Below, one piece after another: positions 35,411 through 44,793 of a stretch of DNA of 64,000 nt; positions within the stretch are counted from its first letter, which is position 1; every line of letters begins with the position of its first letter. Origin of the DNA: Euglena gracilis (Eukaryota > Euglenida > Euglenophyceae > Euglenales); the NCBI GenBank assembly GCA_039621445.1, contig CP154955.1, forward strand, positions 4,350,705 to 4,414,704. Reading direction: 5' to 3'. The translations under genes and the position numbers were made by a program. The notes under the pieces were generated by a model. That model was not told the DNA's origin. It did not search any database and saw nothing but the letters and a program-made list of their open reading frames with translations.

Positions 35411-37538
35411 ATCTGCTCCAGCAGAGGCTGCAGCGCAAGGGCGAACCCTATGGGGCCCAACGGGCAGCCTTGGTGTGTGCCTCTCTGTGATGGGATAGAG
35501 CGACCACCACAGAACAGGGGAACGTGCCCACTGTACGCAAATCTCAGGAAATTGAAAAGACTGGGGGTGCGCGTTTCAGCCTCCGTTAGGATCGCCCCGC
35601 GGTCCACTGTGTTGAACGCGTTGGAGTAGTCCACCTGGAGGGAAACCCAGGGCGAGGTGTCCCCCAGCTGAGTGACCAGGTGTTGCATGCCCAGAGCGAC
35701 GGCCTCTGCCGCGTTTCGCACCCCAACCCCGACCTGGGTAGGGGCGAGGGTCGCGACCTCAGATCTGGCGTGTGGTGTCTGGAGTAGGGCTTTCCCCACC
35801 AAGCGTCGGATGGTTTCCCCAACTGCCACCGGGCGTACCCCGTTATCCTTCTTGCGGGGTGTCAAATTCGCACCGCACCAGGCCGCGGCGTGGGAAGGTG
35901 GTAGCTGGCCGTCCACCCAGACTTGAGTCAGGCGCGCGAGGGCGGTGACCAACCTCGCCCCCCGACCTGGTCTACGCAGGCAGTCTTGGAGGTGACTGGG
36001 TCGCAACCCAGATGGCCCCGGTGCCGATCCCCGCGGGAAACGACGAATGGCCTCCTTCAGTCTGTCTTCCCAGTCAGGGGTGTGGTTCTCGGGAAATGGG
36101 CGGACGTAACGCGGCAGGCGGTTGGTATCAACGTTCCTGCCGGCAGGGTGTAGCCTTTCCAGGGCGGCCCAGACTTCTGGGTCGTCATGCTGGTGTGCGC
36201 CCTCGGACAGCAGGATTTGAACTGCCTTCGCGGATGCCCCTTCTGCGGTGAGGGTGCGAACGCGTCGCGTCATTGCTTCACTGAGGGCGGTGGGCTGTGT
36301 TCTAGAGCGCTTTTCCGCCCTGGTTTCTACAATGGAGTGTCGTGTCTGGGTGTCCTTTAGAGCCTCTGTCAATAGAGTAGCGTAATCCCCTTCGAGGAAC
36401 AGCCTTGTGCGTCTCAGCAGGATGGACTCCAGCTCTGCTGGCGGCGGTGGTTTGGTTGTTGATGCGGGACGCAGGACAAGCTTTGGGAAAGATAGCACGG
36501 CAAACAAAGCCGCGTCCGAGGGTGTGTGTGTATGGGCCGTGATGGCGTCTGCCAAAGTGTCGAAGACAGGTTGTTGGCAGGCCGAGGGTAGGTGGATGAG
36601 GGTCTGGATTCTCTGTTGAAGGACGTGAGTGATCTCGCACGGGGGAGTGCCCACGACCAGGCTGTGCGCTGGCTGTCCTCGAAGATTGGATTCCTGACCT
36701 GCGTCGTCAATGACCATCGCCGCGTCGCGTTCCGGGTGAGCGAGGTCCAAGAAAAGGTTGTCGTGTTCCCTGGCGTCGGTTTCGGTTGGTGCATTGCGGG
36801 GGGACGGCGGTGCCGGACGCTTGGCTGGTCCAGGGTTCTCTTCCACATCCCCGCAGGTGAGGAGGCTACCCCGCCCGCGGTTTGCCCCTCCCGTGTGGAC
36901 GCCGCGCAGCGTCGGGCTACGGTGGCCGTTTTTTGAAAGGTTTTGGGCGGACGTCGTCTCGGCCGGTGGGACCTGTACAGCGTGGAGGAGGGAGCGCGGG
37001 GTGGGGTTAGCCTGAAGGCCGGGTGGCAGATTGGTGGTTTGGGTGCGGCAAAGTGTTGGGGCAGTAGTGTGGGACAGTCCCAAGGCCATTGCCAAAGCCC
37101 ACAGAGTTGGCACCAGTGAGGGGAGGTTCCCCGGATGTCCCAGAGGGCGTCCAGGTAGATGAGGAAAGTGGTGAAATATTTCGCCGCCATGGATGGCGGT
37201 TCGCTCTCTGATAAGGCGGTGCTGCCCAGGGGAGAGGAGGGGTGCAAGCGGGTATGGTGTGTACGCGGTGCGTGGCCGGCGATGCCGGATGCTGGCGTTG
37301 GGGGCGGGGCTTGCCGGCTGCGGGGCACTGCTGAGTGTCCTGTGGCCTGGGTGGCATATCCGCAGGGCCGTGGTTGCCCAGGTGGGGGCCGGGAGGAGTG
37401 CCGTCCCCCTGGCGCGGTAGATAGGACACCGCGGCAAGGTCAAGCTGCCAGAGGAGATGCTCTGTAGGGTAGGCAGCACAGTGGACCACTCTGGTGCAAT
37501 GAGGATGATGTTGCCCCCATGGCAGAGGACGTGTTCAA
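35411..37538 (-). CDS. Retroelement polyprotein: NPPF tail, 2A, reverse transcriptase N-terminal half
   Basis: Open without interruption from the TIR-element junction (37543). It holds the end of the NPPF domain, a P/T-rich linker, the 2A motif (36826-36879), and an N-terminal extension (FDTLADAITAHTHTPSDAAL...) with ILLSEGAHQHDDPEVWAALERL. The reverse transcriptase follows: RRFPRGSAPGPSGLRPSHLQ (motif 1-like), LTPRKKDNGVRPVAVGETIRR, motif A LQVDYSNAFNTVDR with the catalytic Asp, and motif B QRGTHQGCPLGPIGFALALQ. The Harbinger element interrupts the codon stream at 35410, after LLEQ; the original reading continues at 32770. The element's first stop closes the apparent frame at 35395. RT copies the element RNA at the nicked target in target-primed reverse transcription. 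Confidence 0.85.
36826..36879 (-). other. 2A-like ribosome-skipping peptide, GDVEENPGP
   Basis: Codons read R-G-R-G-S-L-L-T-C-G-D-V-E-E-N-P-G-P, identical in core to canonical 2A (L-L-x-C-G-D-V-E-E-N-P-G-P). It would release the RT-endonuclease protein from the NPPF protein with an N-terminal proline. It sits in frame with both neighbours, with no stop from 37543 to 35398. Confidence 0.92.
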
Positions 37539-38395
37539 GTACAGGGGGTAGTTTAAAGGCGCCGGGTACTTAATACGTTGGGATTAAAGGCGCTCGGATT
37601 AAATTCGGTTTCGGAACCAAACCTCGCCGGATTAAATTCGGTCCGGGCCAAGGAAGGCTGATAAACGTCCTGGAGCCGACGTCTTTTTCCGTCGAACGAA
37701 CGGGCAGTATTTGACCCTGACTGGAGGGGGAAAACAGTTTGGCACCCCAAAAAACATCCAAAAAATTTTTTGGAAGCCCCAGAAAAAATGAAAAAGTGCA
37801 AAATAGCTGCAGAACATTAATTTGCAGGGCGGGGTGTGTCATTTTTCTGCGGAATTTGATGATTTACCCACAGTACGCCCAAGGCCTTTTCAAAAAACAA
37901 GCCAACATTGAAAAGAAGGTTCACAGGAAATTAAAACAGAAATTTGAGCAAAAACACAACCCACTGAAACTGAAACAAACAGCGCTATATTTCAAAAAAC
38001 TGCAACAGCTGAAAACGACTTTACCTTCACCCTGGGGCCCCCGGGGTTTTTAAAAACCAGACTGGAAAGAGGTGCCTCAAATTTGGAAAAAAAAGAAAAA
38101 AATCCGGATGGAAGTAAACATTTTTCCCAAAATTATCCAACGTGTCTGGTACAAAAATTTTGTCCCATGAACTGAAAACAGAAATGCTCGTGGGAATCAA
38201 CTGCAGTTCGCTTAGTAGTTTAAATCTCAACTTCGGTCCACAACTCCCTGACGAATAAGCTGGTCATGCCAGGACCATCACTTCCAGGGTTTGACAGTGT
38301 CCACAGCTGTAGACATATTCGGGGGGGGGGACTCAAAACAGGAACAGGAATGTCGGGGGGGGGGGCAGATCGGGACTTTCTGGAGACAAAAACAC

Positions 38396-38868
38396 CTGTG
38401 GGAATTCGCTTGGCAAATCCTGAGTCCTGATTGTTCCCCACGCATGGCCCAAGTCAATCTTTGTCTGGATGGTGAACTTGCAGGTAATGTGGCACTCCAG
38501 CACGGGGGCATAACCGTTGACAATCTGATCGTGTAGTCCAGAATGATGAACTGAAGAAACATGAATGTGAAAAGGAACAAAACAGCCGATTTGTCCATCT
38601 CTTGCACAGAATGTCACCAACCAGAAACATTTTTGAAGCCAGACAAGAAACAATCCAGACAGAAAATCATTGAAGAGAGGCTTACCTGGGCAGTGAAATC
38701 AGCAGCCTCCTTTGGTGTCGAGGCCACATAACCACGGCGAATATCCTTGACAGCGCGTTCTCACGTTGAAACCAAGGTTGTCATCAGGGACAGCTTCCCT
38801 CAGAGTCTCGTGGTCTCCATAGACTTGACTTCAGTGGTCAAGTTGTTTGGTGCGAAAGTGACCACATC
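38396..38868 (-). pseudogene. EEF1A: EF-1alpha (translation elongation factor) gene fragment with intron
   Basis: Minus strand 38868-38686 reads DVVTFAPNNLTTEVKSME, then ETLREAVPDDNLGFNV, then VKDIRRGYVASTPKEAADFT and AQ: domain II of EF-1alpha, the GTPase that delivers aminoacyl-tRNA to the ribosome. A GT-AG intron follows (38551-38685, 135 nt), then an exon reading DQIVNGYAPVLECHI and CKF...KID, the following beta-barrel part. Two or more frameshifts and the absence of the GTPase domain make it a pseudogene. The retained intron shows capture at DNA level rather than from mRNA. Sequence after 38396 no longer matches EF-1alpha. It lies inside the TIR element, antisense to its left-to-right orientation. 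Confidence 0.8.
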
Positions 38869-38982
38869 ACATCAGTTCCAATACCTAAAAGTTGAAAAAG
38901 GGTGTTGTGCATTGGACTTTTAAAAAGAACCTTTTAAACCGCTTTTAGCCTTTGCACCAGAAAACCGCACATCCTGCCAATT

Positions 38983-39194
38983 ACCACCCCCCCCCCTTTA
39001 TTTGAGCACACCCACGGGCCAACGGACCCCCCAAATGCTCAAATAAGGGGGGGGGTCAAATAAGGGGGGGGTCAAAAATTCCTTTAGAAAAAGGGCAAAA
39101 AAAATTTTCGGCGCCTTCGGCGCATGAAAAATTTTTTTCCCCGGACCCAAATGCTCAATTAAGGGGGGGGGTCAAATAAAGGGGGGGGGGTGGT
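38983..39194. mobile_element. MITE-like element, TIR ACCACCCCCCCC...TTTATTTGA
   Basis: Left arm ACCACC-run-CTTTATTTGA (38983-39005) and right arm TCAAATAAAG-run-GGTGGT (39172-39194) are inverted copies. Inner copies of 'tcaaataaggggggg' and 'aaatgctcaa' recur. It is 212 bp, non-coding and nested inside the EF-1alpha-carrying element; TA flanks both ends. Confidence 0.6.
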
Positions 39195-39335
39195 AGGAGT
39201 TATCTCGATAGCGGTTTAACTCGCTGGATTAAATCCGGTCTGACACCCGAACCTCGCTGGATTAAATCCGATTTAATCCAGACCGAGTTAAATGTCAAAC
39301 CGAATTAAGTGTCGTACGACTTAAAGCTACCCCTT

Positions 39336-39582
39336 GTACACGGGGGAGCAAGGAAAAAGGCGGGTTGCACCATAAGGGGTTTGGCCGGTTCCAGTCCTGG
39401 AGGAAAGCATCCTCCCTGTGCGACCAGAAGTGGGCTAGCTGTGTGTTGTTCTGGTCGGCAAAGACGTCGATGGTGGGCGGGTTATGGGGCGAAATGGCCT
39501 GTACTACCGTGGCGAACCAGGGGGGGGTCCAGCATAAAGTCCTCACGTGGCGCTCGGCGGGGGAGGTCCTCATAGAGCCCAC
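39336..39582 (-). pseudogene. Retroelement polyprotein, NPPF domain (first part)
   Basis: After the 8-G frameshift the frame reads WFATVVQAISPHNPPTIDVF, ADQNNTQLAHFWSHREDAFL and WNRPNPLWCNPPFSLLPRV, and is then cut by the TIR element at 39335. It resumes at 37543 with LEHVLCHGGNIILIAPEW and continues LPTLQSI...LPRCPIY. The pattern D-x-F-A...W-x-N-P-P-F-S-L-L-x-R-V...I-x-L-I-A-P-x-W is like the domain following RNase H in DIRS-type polyproteins (…YAFPP…LLPRVI…VAPdWP…) and like [D/N]PP[Y/F/W] N6-adenine methyltransferases. I cannot decide between them. Its position between two 2A sites suggests an independent protein. Confidence 0.55.
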
Positions 39583-41242
39583 CAGCGCTTATGGGGCCGG
39601 GATTACTCTCCACGTCCCCGGCGGTGAGGATGGCGTCCCCCCTGCCAGTCGATGCATGAGGGGAAATGGGAATTGGGCTGCCAGCTGGTGTGGGTGCTGG
39701 CGCAAGGCTGCTGCTGGAGTCGGCGACGGTGACCTGCTTGTGGTCGCGTGAGAAGTCATCACGCATGTCATCGTTTTCATCGTGTTCGTCGTCGCTACCA
39801 AAGTCGCTTTCCATGTCACAGAGAGACGGCGGTAGACAGATTTGCAGGTGGCAGAGTAGGGGTGTTGGGTAAGGGGTTTCGGTCGACCACCCGCATACCT
39901 TGCATCGCACTAGCCACCACTCGCCATTTGGCAGGGACTCCAGGTGGTGTACTTCCCAGCGCCAAGTATCCTCCCGTACGGTGGCGAGGGAGAAGATGTT
40001 GCCAAAAGGCTTTCCTGCCTGGCAGTGATGGGACTGCATGTCTCGGAGGGATGACAGGTTGATGTGCTGAGAGCACAGGCGGCATCTTGCAAATTCGGTC
40101 CCTGGGCCGATCTGGTCCGGGGCCCCAGAGGATGGACCCGCTGTGGCCGGGGTGCGCAGACGTAGCCACCTCCAGCGCTGGCCATTCCAGTACAGTTCAT
40201 CCCATACCTCGTCTGGTGTCAGGGGGCTGTTTGGCTGGCTGGACCCCCCGAGGAAAGGCCCGGGTTTTCTTCGATATCCCCACCGCGCAGGATATCCCTG
40301 TGGCATTCTTGTCTTTGGTGGTTGAGCCACAGGCCTGCTGGCCACAGGGGGCCGTCGGCCGTGTGGGTGTCCACTGTGCACCAGGTCCCCCGTGATTTGG
40401 CGAGGGGCAGCCACCAGACTTCCCCCCCCCCCCTGGGGCACGGCACATGGGACGTACCGGAGGAGCTGGACCTCATCGTCCGCCAGGTCAGACCAGGTGC
40501 GTCCGGGGGGGTGAGGGGGAAGGGGGGCCGCAGTGATATGTATTTTTTCCAGCCACTGATCCACGAGGGCTTTTTTGTATTTTTTTCTTTGGCCGGTCCA
40601 TTCCCCCCAAATGGAGGCGTCCGTCGAGGACAGCACAGACCAGTCGTCTGCGGCTGTCACCGAATTTGTTGGCAGCTTTGCTGGGGTTTGGGCTTCACTA
40701 GCCCTGGCTTGTGCAGCTTTCAGTGCTGTTTTTCTTTCCTCCACTATCTCTGCCACTTGCTGTTTTTCCAGTGTGGACCTGGTCCTTAATTTTTCCAGGA
40801 TCCTCTGGATTTGGGGTGTTGTGGTGCATTTTTTTGGGGGGGGTCTTGTCTTTTTTGGGACCTCAAATACTTCCTGTTCCCCCCCCCCTTCCCCCCTTTG
40901 GCTTGGGCAGGGCACAGGGCAGGGCACAAGGGGGAGAACTTGTGGGGGAAAGGGTCCAATTGTTCCAGCTGGGGGGGCCATTAATTGTGGGACAGTATTG
41001 GGCATGTTGCTGCCATTTTGATTTGTAACATTTCCAATCAGCAGCAACATGATTTGCAACAGCAGCTGTCGCAGCAGGTCGGTGGGGAGCTGCAGCCCTT
41101 GATGGTTGTTGGCTGTTGCACTGGCACTCATAGTGGGGATGTTCATGCCCATCCGGGTCCCCATTTGGCTGCCCATTTGTGGCCCCATTTGGGGCTGCAG
41201 CTGTTGCTGCTGCTGTTGTTGCTGGGCAGTCCTTCCAGGCAT
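39482..41242 (-). CDS. Retroelement polyprotein, Gln-rich/zinc-knuckle-like region with 2A
   Basis: A 586-codon frame. It begins with poly-Q and MGPQMGSQMG repeats, then a hydrophobic segment (LLRQLLLQIMLLLIGNV), a charged helical stretch (about 150-190) and W-rich sequence ending DEVWDELYWNGQRWRWLRLR. Two Cys/His clusters follow (CRLCSQHINL...MQSHHC and CKVCGWSTE...CHLQIC), resembling zinc knuckles. It closes with an acidic DEHDENDD run and the 2A-like GDVESNPGP (39593-39619). Between about 40430 and 40260 the neighbouring frame is more protein-like (EVWWLPLAKSRGTWCTVDTH) and contains GDIEENPG, so this piece has probably suffered paired indels at a C-run and at AAAACCCGGGCC. Function: probably nucleic-acid binding; inferred. 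Confidence 0.6.
   Translation of the reverse strand: MPGRTAQQQQQQQQLQPQMGPQMGSQMGTRMGMNIPTMSASATANNHQGLQLPTDLLRQLLLQIMLLLIGNVTNQNGSNMPNTVPQLMAPPAGTIGPFPPQVLPLVPCPVPCPSQRGEGGGEQEVFEVPKKTRPPPKKCTTTPQIQRILEKLRTRSTLEKQQVAEIVEERKTALKAAQARASEAQTPAKLPTNSVTAADDWSVLSSTDASIWGEWTGQRKKYKKALVDQWLEKIHITAAPLPPHPPGRTWSDLADDEVQLLRYVPCAVPQGGGGSLVAAPRQITGDLVHSGHPHGRRPPVASRPVAQPPKTRMPQGYPARWGYRRKPGPFLGGSSQPNSPLTPDEVWDELYWNGQRWRWLRLRTPATAGPSSGAPDQIGPGTEFARCRLCSQHINLSSLRDMQSHHCQAGKPFGNIFSLATVREDTWRWEVHHLESLPNGEWWLVRCKVCGWSTETPYPTPLLCHLQICLPPSLCDMESDFGSDDEHDENDDMRDDFSRDHKQVTVADSSSSLAPAPTPAGSPIPISPHASTGRGDAILTAGDVESNPGPISAGGLYEDLPRRAPREDFMLDPPLVRHGSTGHFAP
39593..39646 (-). other. 2A-like ribosome-skipping peptide, GDVESNPGP
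   Basis: Codons read G-R-G-D-A-I-L-T-A-G-D-V-E-S-N-P-G-P. It matches D-V-E-x-N-P-G-P with an upstream I-L pair and the same G-R-G lead-in as the other 2A sites in this window. It would separate the zinc-knuckle-like protein from the NPPF-domain protein. An 8-G run (39520-39527) just downstream shifts the frame in this copy. Confidence 0.85.
40255..40290 (-). other. Broken third 2A-like motif (GDIEENPG)
   Basis: In the frame shared with the N-terminal and RT segments the codons read D-I-L-R-G-G-D-I-E-E-N-P-G then L. In the neighbouring frame the same bases read K-P-G-P-F-L-G-G, which continues the long frame. A single-base indel at AAAACCCGGGCC therefore separates a D-I-E-E-N half from a P-G-P half of a 2A consensus. 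As it stands the final proline is not in frame, so it should not function. Confidence 0.6.
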
Positions 41243-41253
41243 CCCCTGGGAAA

Positions 41254-41619
41254 TTAAATGTGTGGTGTGTGAGTGGTGGTGTGGGTGTGTGTGTGTGGTG
41301 GACAGGGGAGAGGTAAGGGCTGCTCAGGCTGCTGCTGTTGCTGGTGGCGGAGGTGTCGGGTGATGTACTTGTGCTGGTGCTTTTGTCTGAGGTAGTCTTC
41401 GTAGTCTTCTTCTTCTTCTGCTTGTCGTTTTCTTTTTCCCGGTCGACCTTCCTCCACCTTGTCGGCCAGGGCTTCAACCTTGCTCGCCAATACCAGCATA
41501 TTCTGAGCCACCAGGCTCACTTGGTCCAGCACCGAAGTCAATTTTTTGTTGAGGATGACGTTGTCCAGCGGTACTTCCAGCACAGCTGGTGGGTCTTCTG
41601 GGGCCGCCGCCCCCGACAT
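41254..41619 (-). CDS. Retroelement polyprotein, N-terminal coiled-coil/Gln-rich segment
   Basis: The start MSGAAAPEDPPAV sits in a strong context (CCGCCATGT) just after the conserved leader. Residues about 15-60 (VILNKKLTSVLDQVSLVAQN...) form a likely amphipathic coiled coil, followed by a basic KRKRQ cluster (possible nuclear signal), an acidic EEEEDYEDY run, QQQQQ and a His-Thr tail from a CA microsatellite. Such regions serve as multimerising ORF1/Gag-like segments in LINEs. The frame ends inside the microsatellite and coding resumes 12 bp further in another frame at 41242, so either the CA tract has slipped or a small intron is present (TTTCCCAG lies just before the next ATG). Confidence 0.6.
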   Translation of the reverse strand: MSGAAAPEDPPAVLEVPLDNVILNKKLTSVLDQVSLVAQNMLVLASKVEALADKVEEGRPGKRKRQAEEEEDYEDYLRQKHQHKYITRHLRHQQQQQPEQPLPLPCPPHTHTHTTTHTPHI

Positions 41620-41690
41620 GGCGGATATGCGGAGATCGAAAAAAAATAGACACTCAGAAAGTGCCTCAGAAAGAAAGCCAAAAATAGCAA

Positions 41691-44600
41691 CTAAATTAGG
41701 ATTTGGCTCCCAAATTAGGGATCAAAATTGCCAAAAAAATGCATGATAAATTCCTACAGCGTTTGTAATTAGGAGTGGCCGTTGGATTTCAAGTTTGGCC
41801 GCAAGGTCGCCGAGGTTTGGCCGATCTCAAACGGTGCCTGTTTTCAGTGGGAATCCAGATTTTTTTCAATTGAATCCTTTCAAGTGACCTCACGGAACAC
41901 GGCGAACTATTTTCCAAATGTCAACATCGACCGGTGAGCGAACTTTGCAGGTTTTAGCTATTTTTCTTTTCCTCTTTTGTTGTCGTCTGCAGCATTCTCA
42001 CACGCACTGCAGCGCGTGGCCAATCTGCACTCGTGATCTGATCCCTGCAGAAGCATAACTTTTTTCTTTCCATGGCAATGCTGGTGACCAGCTGCTCGTT
42101 TCAAAGAGCGTTCCAAATAAATACTTGACCTGTGCGTGGTCGCTTTCTGTCTTGTGTTGTTCACACAGATTTTTCAAAAAGTCCAATACAATACTGGCAT
42201 TTCAATTTGTTTTATGCAACCTGAAGCAAATGAAAAGAAAATTCCTCTACCCAAATGACCAAAACTTTTGTTAACAGCGAGGGGGGGGCAATGGAACCCT
42301 GATCTGCGATGGGGAATTTGAAAATTTTTTAATGGAATTTTTTTCTGGGCCATGGAGCGCAAAAAAAATTTGATAGGAACAAACACCAAAATTTTCATCG
42401 TCGCCAAGGAGGGTGAAGTTGACCTTCCAAAAGTCCGCAGCCTTTGATACGGTGCGACGGACCCCCCTTTTCTGGGTTTTGTCAGACGCCCTATTATACT
42501 CTGCTAGTAACTGTAGAACTTTCAACTTCTATGAGACTTTTTGAGTTATTGGGAGGCATAGGGTTGGGGTTTGGGTTTGGTGGCGATCGGGAAGTCGCCG
42601 AACAAGAAATTCGCCATACGAGGATTAATCGAGCCTTTCCTCAGAAAACTTTGGGCCAAATTGGTGCGGTCGTGCGCGACGGCCTTGCTCAAAAAAAATG
42701 GTCAGGGACACTCGTCAGGTTTTCATGTTTGAGGGGGAGCACGCCGTCGGCCAGCCGTGTGACTCACAGGAAAATGACCCGAGCCACAGCCTTGCAATGC
42801 AAAAACAATTTCGCCGCCAATCTCCCTTCAAGGTCATGTTCATCGTTGGTGTAGGCTGCATTTTTGCCCATTTGAAGTCATTTTTGTCAATTTTTGTCAA
42901 TTTTGCCGATTTTGGACTTTTTTGACCAATTTTGACCATTTCAGCCTTTTTTTGGGGGGGTCATTCTAGAGCCATTGTGAACGGTTATTGCCTACATAGA
43001 ATTCGAATGACTAAAAAATGCCCAGCTGATGTCCCACTAGCAAAATTTACCTAATAATGGACGAAAAAGGGCTCAAATATTGTGTGAAATGGTTTCAAGT
43101 GACTCAAAATTGTAGCCCCTCTTGATTCCCCAATTCAAAACGAACATCCGAAATTAAGTTGACTCACAGGAAAATGACCCGAGCCACAGCCTTGCAATGC
43201 AGAAACAATTTCGCCGCCAATCTCCCTTCAAGGTCATGTTCATCGTTGGTGGAGGCTGCATTTTTGCCCGTTTGAAGTCATTTTTCGTCAATTTTTGTCA
43301 ATTTTGCCATTTTTGGACTTTTTTGACCAATTTTGACCATGTCAGCCTTTTTTGGGGAGGTTATTCTACAGTCATTGTGAAGGGTTATTTGCCTGCATAT
43401 TATTAGAATGATTAAAAAATGCTCAGCTGGTGTCCCAGTGGCAAAATTACCTAATAATGGACGAAGGTACCTAATAATGGACAAAAAAAGGCTCAAATAT
43501 TGTGTGAAATGGTTTCAAATGACCCAAAATTTTACACAAAATTAGGCATTTGCCACTCAAAATTAGGAATTTACACATGAAATTAGGAATTTCCTCCTCA
43601 AAATTAGGAATTTGCCACTCAAAATTAGGAACTGGCACGCCAAATTAGGCATTTGCTACCCATATGAGATAGACAACCCGACCCGACTTCCGTCACGCCG
43701 TCGGCCAGCCGTCGGCCAGCCGTGTGCTCCCCCATTGTCCGGTCGGGCCTCCCGGGGGCAGGTCGGTGGGACAATAAAGGGGGGGGGGTGGTAGGTGCTG
43801 AAATTCAGCAATTTTCACCCCGAAATATGCATTTGCCACTCATGCCAGCCAAAATTGTGCATTTTCCACATGAAAATGGGATTTTACACCCAAAATTAGG
43901 CACTTGCCACTCAAAATTAGGAATTTACACATGAAATTAGCACCACTCAAAATTAGGAATTTACACATGAAATTCGGAATTTCCTCCTCAAAATTAGCAA
44001 TTTCATGCCAAATTAGGCATTTGCTACCCATATGAGATAGACAACTTGACCCGGCTTCCGTCACGCCGTCGGCCAGCCGTCGGCCAGCCGTCGGCCAGCC
44101 ATGTGCTCCCCCTGAGGGTCAGGGCAAGGCTTCGGCGGCAGGGAGCACTGAAGAACCACCCACCCCAAATCCCTACCCCCAGGGAGTCAAAAGTGCTCGT
44201 CCTCCTACGTGCCCGTGGCACTTGCATGGTCCGCCGAGGGTTCTTCGAACCGAGCGTTGAGGAGCCGGAATATGGTTGAAAAGGTTCGCAAAAACGTAAA
44301 AGGCAAAAAATGCAAACAATTTATTTTGATTAAATAATAATCATAAAACTTGAATCGAAGTGAATAATTTTTTTCCATTGAGAACACACGGTGCTTTTGA
44401 TGAAGAATAAAACAGTGTTCAAAATTTGTTTTAGCTCAAAAAAGAGATTTTGCGGAGAAACACCTCCAAATCAACAACAACATTTCTAATTTGAATGCCT
44501 GTGATTTTTGTTTGCAGATGGAGCCCGACGAGGGCGACATGCTCCAGCGGCTATGCAAGCAGCACTCCTGGCAGGCAGCCGCAAACGCCCTGCGCCGAGC

Positions 44601-44793
44601 TGACGCCTGAGACCCATTCATCTTACGCCGGGCTTTCACTGGGGACCGCTGGCCGCCCTGCCCGGAAGGTCGCCAACCTCCATGTTCATGGCAAGCTGTC
44701 ACCAGCCAGATGTTACCAGTAGATGGAAGGCTAGGACCCCTCCAAAGGCCATCTAAATTTGTTTCTCCTGCTGGTGGGGTCTAACGGCCCAGT
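41691..44793. repeat. Dispersed repeats: AATTAGGAATT units and CGTCGGCCAGC blocks
   Basis: The block 'gactcacaggaaaatgacccgagccacagccttgcaatgc...gaccaattttgaccat' occurs at 42760-42950 and 43160-43345 (a third copy at 46660-46850). GCCGTCGGCCAGCCGTGTG blocks lie at 42746-42765, 43692-43728 and 44065-44108. About 20-bp units of 'cactcaaaattaggaatttgc' fill 43535-43650 and 43880-44020. No supported gene; 44520-44720 is GC-rich but unassignable. Confidence 0.7.

Larger units (their letters stand above)
37544..39335. mobile_element. Non-autonomous TIR transposon carrying EF-1alpha gene sequence
   Basis: Ends: left GGGGGTAGTTTAAAG, right (reverse complement) AAGGGGTAGCTTTAAG, then 'cacttaat(t/a)cg' further in. 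Both ends carry subterminal 'ggattaaat(t/c)cgg...aacctcgc(c/t)ggattaaat(t/c)cg' units in direct orientation. The flanks are the 5-bp duplication GTACA (37539-37543 and 39336-39340). Element plus one duplication is 1797 bp, a multiple of three, so excision restores the retroelement frame as ...PRV|LEHV.... The interior holds an EF-1alpha fragment (38396-38868, minus) and a nested MITE-like unit (38983-39194). No transposase is seen. Superfamily not assigned. Confidence 0.75.
31186..41690 (-). mobile_element. LINE-type (RT + restriction-like endonuclease) retroelement encoding a 2A-punctuated polyprotein
   Basis: A coding region of roughly 2,000 codons once the two nested insertions are subtracted. 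Order from the 5' end (41619): coiled-coil and Gln-rich N-terminus; WW/zinc-knuckle-like region with a broken then an intact 2A-like site; NPPF domain; second intact 2A; reverse transcriptase; CCHC knuckle and PD-(D/E)XK-like endonuclease; C-terminal tail to a TAA at 31186-31188. Insertions at 32771-35410 and 37544-39335 each leave the frame intact when subtracted. Defects in the copy: homopolymer frameshifts (near 41250, 40430, 40260, 39522), a TGA at 32170-32172 and a TAA at 31399-31401. RT with C-terminal restriction-like endonuclease is typical of R2/NeSL/CRE-group LINEs; the exact clade cannot be set by eye. The 5' leader is shared with the element at 27.5 kb. Confidence 0.8.

Noticed and set aside
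38278-38607. Independent small genes over 38.2-38.9 kb
   Set aside because: They are frames of the EF-1alpha pseudogene and its intron.
28705-39646. Picornavirus-like or other viral integration because of 2A motifs
   Set aside because: Adjacent domains are LINE reverse transcriptase and restriction-like endonuclease; there are no capsid or viral polymerase motifs.
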